This document shows, one piece after another, positions 59,749 to 64,000 of a stretch of 64,000 nucleotides of DNA. This stretch comes from Catenaria anguillulae PL171. Its lineage: Eukaryota; Blastocladiomycota; Blastocladiomycetes; Blastocladiales; Catenariaceae. Under the pieces are notes generated by a model that saw only the letters and a program-made list of their open reading frames with translations, did not search any database and was not told the origin of the DNA. Location of the stretch: contig MCFL01000014.1 of NCBI GenBank assembly GCA_002102555.1, forward strand, positions 372,001 through 436,000. Reading direction: 5' to 3'. The position numbers and the translations under genes were made by a program. Within the stretch, counting starts at the first letter, position 1. Each line of letters begins with the position of its first letter.

Positions 59749-62360
59749 TCAATCAAATACACAAGTCAACTCTACTTCATCACTATCCGAGACTGTTAAT
59801 TCGTCCTGCCGCGACAAAAGCTCATGCTGGCCGAGCAACTCTTCACACTCCCGCCGCCACCCGCTCGCCTCCAAACCAACCTCCAATGCACCGCGGGTGT
59901 CCTTGCGCATGATTGCACGCAATCCCAGCACAAACCCCTTGGAAGTCCGAAAAGAATCCGGCAACCCACCAATAATGTACGCCACCTTGTCGGCCTCCCC
60001 GGACTCGGCCGCGGCACGCAGCACGCCAAGAACCAACGGCAACTGGTTCCGCCGGCGCACAAACTTGTGGTAACCCAACCGCGTCCAGAGCCGCAGAGTA
60101 CCGACCACGTTACGGAACGGAATCAGCTCGTACACAAACTGTGCGTCGAGTACAAGCATGGTGTCGAGGAAGAAATCGTGGGCCAGGTTCGTGTGTACGC
60201 GGGGATCGCGGGCGTTCACCGAGTCGGCTGGCGGCAAGGGCGAAAGCGTCGCAACAGCAATGACGCCTTCTCGAAGCGTGTGCCAGCAGTCATGTGGAAG
60301 CAATTGCGAGAACGAGTGGTAGCGGTTACCCCAAACGTAGGTGCGCGCCTTCTTGGATTCGCGGTTAATGTTGCCCGCAGCTGCCACCTTGGACTCGTTG
60401 AGCCGTGAGCGGACAAGTTGAACTAGAAACGAAACCACCTTGGCCTCATCGTCTGTCACCCGTGCCGTGCGCATCTCGGCGTTTTGCCGCCAATCCAGCC
60501 CTTTCGCCGCCATGAACGACATCAGCTCAAGGGCGCACACAGCTACGACTTCCTTGAGCGACAGCCTTTCCCAGGCGATCCCGCGCGACAGGCAGGTCGC
60601 AATCAACTTGCTCCAAAACGCGGTATCAGAAGCCCACACGAACGGAAACGAGTGACGGCCTTTGCACAAGTGTTCCTGCAGGAAGGTGGTGTAATCCCAC
60701 TGGCACTCGATAGAGAGAAGGTCGAGCAAGGAGTAGCGGGCGACCCTTTGCAAGTAGACGCGGCTTGATAGCTGGCGCGCATGGTCGGTGAGGAGGTTGG
60801 TCATGGGGACACGGTCCGCATCTCCGCCATGGTCCGCGATCAAGAGGCCGAAAAGGGTCGTGCGAGTGTGGGGCGGGTCGGCGTCAGACAGGCAGCAATA
60901 TTGGATAGCTGTGATTTATGTTGTAGAAGCACATCAGTATTAGTGATTGTGTGGAAAGCCAACAACCGACGTTAACAAAGATATCCAGCCCACATACCAC
61001 GTCGAACCACACGTTGAAAATTGCCGTCTCGCTTGCATTGAGCGGAGAGTTGTCCCATCAAGGGCGTATCGCCTGTCATGGCTCCGTAATGAAGCAGCTC
61101 AACCATCTCGTTTTCATGTAGCAAATCGTGTTTTAGCGCCAAAGGGACGGATTGGGAATATCCCTTCTTCACCCAACGTGCGACTGCGAAACTGAGGTCC
61201 CCCTTTGAGGGGTGTGGTGGAACGTCTGGCATCAAATCGTGAAGAGCGAGAACATCGAAAAAGAGGCGGTGATTGCGGAATACATGCTGTGACCAGTAGG
61301 GCGAGTAGTAGTTGGGATGAAAGGCGGCGGTTGTCTCATGCACCCGAATCCAGTTGATCACACTGAGGACGCGAGAAGACGGCTCGCGCGAGGTTGGCTG
61401 GTCGAGTTGCGAAAACGTGGCCATCATGGGTTCCAAAAAGGAGGTTTGGGAATGATAAAGGACGAGATTAGCGACAGTCGATACGTTGAGTGACTTGGTA
61501 AAGATGTGGGAAATGGTCTCGACGGCGGACATGGACCAATCGAAAAGCGCGAGCAGGCAGAGAAAGGTTGGGTAGGTCATTGTCAGGTTTGGGATGCCTT
61601 GCGTGCGGTTGGCAAGGTCACGGAGCTTGGAGCGCAATCCAATTCGGTTGTCGAGCATGAAATGTGACCATAATGTAAAGTGGGCTGCTGTCGTGCCAAG
61701 GAATGGGAATCGCGAAAGCAAAAAGTCGAGAGAAAAATGAAGGAGGTCAATTTGTGATGTGCGGATAAAGAACGAGACGAGAAGCAAGGCATCAGGAAGC
61801 ACTTGCCAGGAAGACGACTGGACTGGCTGGCCGAACTCGGCCCGAATACGATCCAACTCGGCAACCAAGTCGGGTTCGTTGGTGATTGCTCTGTCGGCGT
61901 GGTTCTTGCGATGGAAAAGCCACTCTAGCAATGACTTGGTTATCACAGGAGGTGCAACGGGGGGTGCATCACCAGGATTAGGAGCCAGGGCGGCCGCCCA
62001 TCCACCCCAACCTTCCTCAGCCGGCACATTTGCCTTGAGGAAGTAGGCAACGTGCGACTCGATTTGAGCGACCGAGTGCTGCTGACCCGCAAGCTCGAAT
62101 TGAGCGTTGGCTTTGTGATTCAATTGTGCGGGAGAATTGCCACGATTGACGATTCGAGGATCATACTGCGGATCGAGAAAGATGATTCGACGCAACCAGG
62201 CATCCAACACTCGGCTCTTGCCCTCTGAAAATGCTGCGAAGGCTGTGCGACTTGAGGCGGGCAAATGGATGCTCGGGTGGCAGAGTGCGAAAACGTCGAG
62301 CTGCAATTCGACCGGAAGTAGTGAATGGGGTGTGTTCATTGCAGTGTTGGATGACGGCAT
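59749..62360 (-). CDS. 840-residue protein of unknown function with an F-box-like start
   Basis: Exons complement(60998..62360) and (59749..60908) join in phase (RVVRR|AIQYCCLSDADPP), making one gene of two long open frames. The first residues include SLLPVELQLDVFALCHPSIH, whose LP.EL...VF pattern resembles an F-box or the leader found in fungal ankyrin-type proteins. The rest is alpha-helical with many short aromatic and leucine-rich segments (SWQVLPDALLLVSFFIRTSQ, FLSRGIAWERL-like helices, RLWTRLGYHKFVRRRNQ). Pieces such as HYGAMTGDTPLMGQLSAQ look ankyrin-like, but no clear repeat array is visible. I do not recognise the family. The frame is intact throughout. The ATG chosen is at 62360; a second Met follows eight codons later. 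Confidence 0.75.
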
Positions 62361-63269
62361 GGTAGGGGTGTCTATGTATGACTTGCGGAACAATGGTATA
62401 TAACTGATGATCCATTTGTCCGCGTGAGTGCATTCGCGCGACGGCAGTCAGGACCGTGGGCGGGTTGTATGGGATTTGTATGATTCATGGCAGTGGTGGT
62501 TTCGGCCGGGTCAGCACTGGGTCAGAACTGCACGGAGTGTTGCCCATTTTGTGAGGCGAATCTATCTGGTGGTGGATTCGAAATGTGGTGCAAAATGTAA
62601 CATCACCGTCACGTTATCATGATCATGTTGCAAGGGAAACGAGGCGGATGATCAGACTTGAAACGGAAGAGTTGCCTCACATGAGACAGACTATAAGTTG
62701 TCCGCATTATGTGAAGTGAGGAAAGAGAGAGCTGGCGGCGTACGCATGTACCCCACAGAATGCTTTGGTGAATAAACATCCGACACCGCCGTTCTTGCGG
62801 CATTGACGAGTACATCTGATGGTTGCTCAACTGCACTGCAAGGATGATCGAGAATGGCTGCCAAGCAACTGCTTCGCCTGTCTCTATGGACAGCGCCCAC
62901 CCTTGCCCCAAGCTTGATGGCGAGGTCGTAAGAATCGCTTTGCCTTCGGTAAACGACAACCCATGACGACGATGTAATGTTGGTCTCACGCGATCGCACA
63001 AACTTTCGTCGAAGTCGCGAACCAACCGACCAACCAACCAACCTCCTTTGTGACATTGAACGGTCGTTCAGGAAGGACGATGAAGGTTCACCGTTATTGA
63101 GCGGCCGTGGTATACACTCGGGCCCAGCCCTGACATGCGACTCGTCCCAAGTTTCGCCCTACAAAGCGCGACGAGATTCCCACCTCCTCTCGTTCGGTTC
63201 AACATCACAACAGCACATCTTGCCTGTCTCCCAGAAACAGCCTCACCTCCTTGAACTCACCAATCAACC
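62361..63269. promoter_or_regulatory. divergent intergenic region before the Q-rich protein gene
   Basis: These 909 bases separate two divergent starts. A short ACCAACCGACCAACCAACCAACC tract is at about 63021-63043 and a pyrimidine-rich leader precedes Met 63270. I see no gene. Confidence 0.4.
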
Positions 63270-64000
63270 ATGGGTCGCCAACAAGTCCAACCCGCTCTCC
63301 GCCAAGCTGTCCAGCAGCAATCGGCCAATCCCAAGCTTCAGCAGCAGCAGCAGCCTGCCCAGCAAAAACAACAACAGCAGCAGCAGCCCAAGCTGCAGTC
63401 TCGTCCCACGACCGCTTCCATCCCCGTTTCCAACAATGCCATGAAGCACCAGCAGCAACAACAGCAGAAGGCTGTCTCGCGTCCTCAATCGGCTGCTTCC
63501 CAGGCGCCAGTCAAGCAACAGGCCAAGACCAACCAGGTCAACCCCAAGCAGCAGCAGTCGCAGTCGCAGTCGCACCAGCAGTTCAAGTCGAATGCTCAGG
63601 TGTACCGCCCGACCCCCGTCAAGGAGCACCCTGACGATGCCTTCCTCTCTGGCGCTTGGTTGTTTGACCAATCGCGTGTGCCTCAATGGATGTCGATTCA
63701 GCTTCCCACTCAGCAGCAGCAAGTTGCCGCGTCCAAGTCGACTTTGAAGCAGCAGCAGCAGTCTGTCTCGCGTCCCACGTCCTCCACGTCGTCGGCTCAA
63801 CAGAGCAAGCAACAGTCGCAGCAGCACTCGAGTAAGAACAACAATGCTCAAGTGTACCGCCCAACGCCCGTGAAGGAGCACGTTGACGATGCATTCCATT
63901 CGGGTGCTTGGTTGTTTGATGAGTCTCGTGTCCCACAATGGATGGCGCCTCACCTTCCCAAGCAGCAGCAGCGCTCGAATGTTGCCCCCAAGCCGGCTCA
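63270..64000 (+). CDS. Gln-rich protein with duplicated 34-residue motif, cut by the right edge
   Basis: Met 63270 opens a frame with no stop through the end of the window (243 codons seen). Long Gln runs, Ser/Gln and Lys/Gln patches dominate (PKLQQQQQPAQQKQQQQQQ). Two copies of a 34-residue unit occur at residues 108-141 and 192-225: each has NAQVYRPTPVKEH, then DDAF.SGAWLFD and SRVPQWM, with only about five differences. The units are separated by 50 residues of Gln/Ser linker. I do not recognise the motif. Conservation of the units inside very biased sequence suggests short binding modules. The CAG-rich codons make the frame easy to mispredict; the other frames are shadows. Confidence 0.8.
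   Translation, partial: MGRQQVQPALRQAVQQQSANPKLQQQQQPAQQKQQQQQQPKLQSRPTTASIPVSNNAMKHQQQQQQKAVSRPQSAASQAPVKQQAKTNQVNPKQQQSQSQSHQQFKSNAQVYRPTPVKEHPDDAFLSGAWLFDQSRVPQWMSIQLPTQQQQVAASKSTLKQQQQSVSRPTSSTSSAQQSKQQSQQHSSKNNNAQVYRPTPVKEHVDDAFHSGAWLFDESRVPQWMAPHLPKQQQRSNVAPKPA

Overview
The window is nuclear DNA of a GC-rich, intron-bearing early-diverging fungus that makes flagellated cells. Introns are short (about 30-100 nt, mostly GTA/GTG...CAG/TAG). The evidence for a zoosporic fungus, Blastocladiomycota being my best guess, is the mix of standard fungal housekeeping genes (XRN1, lumazine synthase, GPI1/PIGQ, STS1/Cut8, Erg27-like reductase) with an ortholog of the axonemal protein SPAG8, a class C (GABA-B-like) receptor and a MARK-type kinase carrying UBA and KA1 domains. 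The lineage call is inference; flagellated ancestry is the firmer part.

Layout. 1-10.2 kb: XRN1 (minus, cut by the left edge), a class IV aminotransferase, a PY-motif membrane protein, SPAG8 and an SLC35C2-like transporter with an 8-nt micro-exon. 10.6-24 kb: an EngB/GTPBP8-type GTPase, a 4.4 kb stretch of decayed or unreadable sequence, a Dnm1/Drp1 dynamin, an Erg27-like reductase, a METTL25-family methyltransferase and VPS20. 24-28 kb: mostly unassigned sequence with a dispersed repeat and a 29-bp tandem duplication, then a small cysteine-rich secreted protein. 28.5-42.1 kb: STS1, the cap methyltransferase CMTR1, the GABA-B-like receptor, an importin-13-type karyopherin and cyclin H. 42.1-49.6 kb: a degraded accessory region with a Ty3/Gypsy remnant between two ~119-bp direct repeats, the second copy of the dispersed repeat and broken coding fragments. 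49.6-64 kb: compact intact genes for lumazine synthase, Nup133, PIGQ, a MARK kinase and an 840-residue protein of unknown function, then a Q-rich protein with a duplicated 34-residue motif running off the right edge.

The most striking global feature is uneven reading-frame integrity. Twelve genes read through with no break, but nine others (SLC35C2-like, EngB, DNM1, Erg27-like, METTL25, the secreted protein, the receptor, importin 13, cyclin H) have one to nine single-base frame breaks while family residues stay conserved on both sides of each break. Local consensus indels are the simplest explanation, with recent pseudogenisation the alternative. The genes form no single pathway; they are a syntenic assortment of RNA processing and decay (XRN1, CMTR1), nuclear transport (NUP133, importin 13, STS1), membrane dynamics (DNM1, VPS20), GPI synthesis (PIGQ) and signalling (receptor, MARK).
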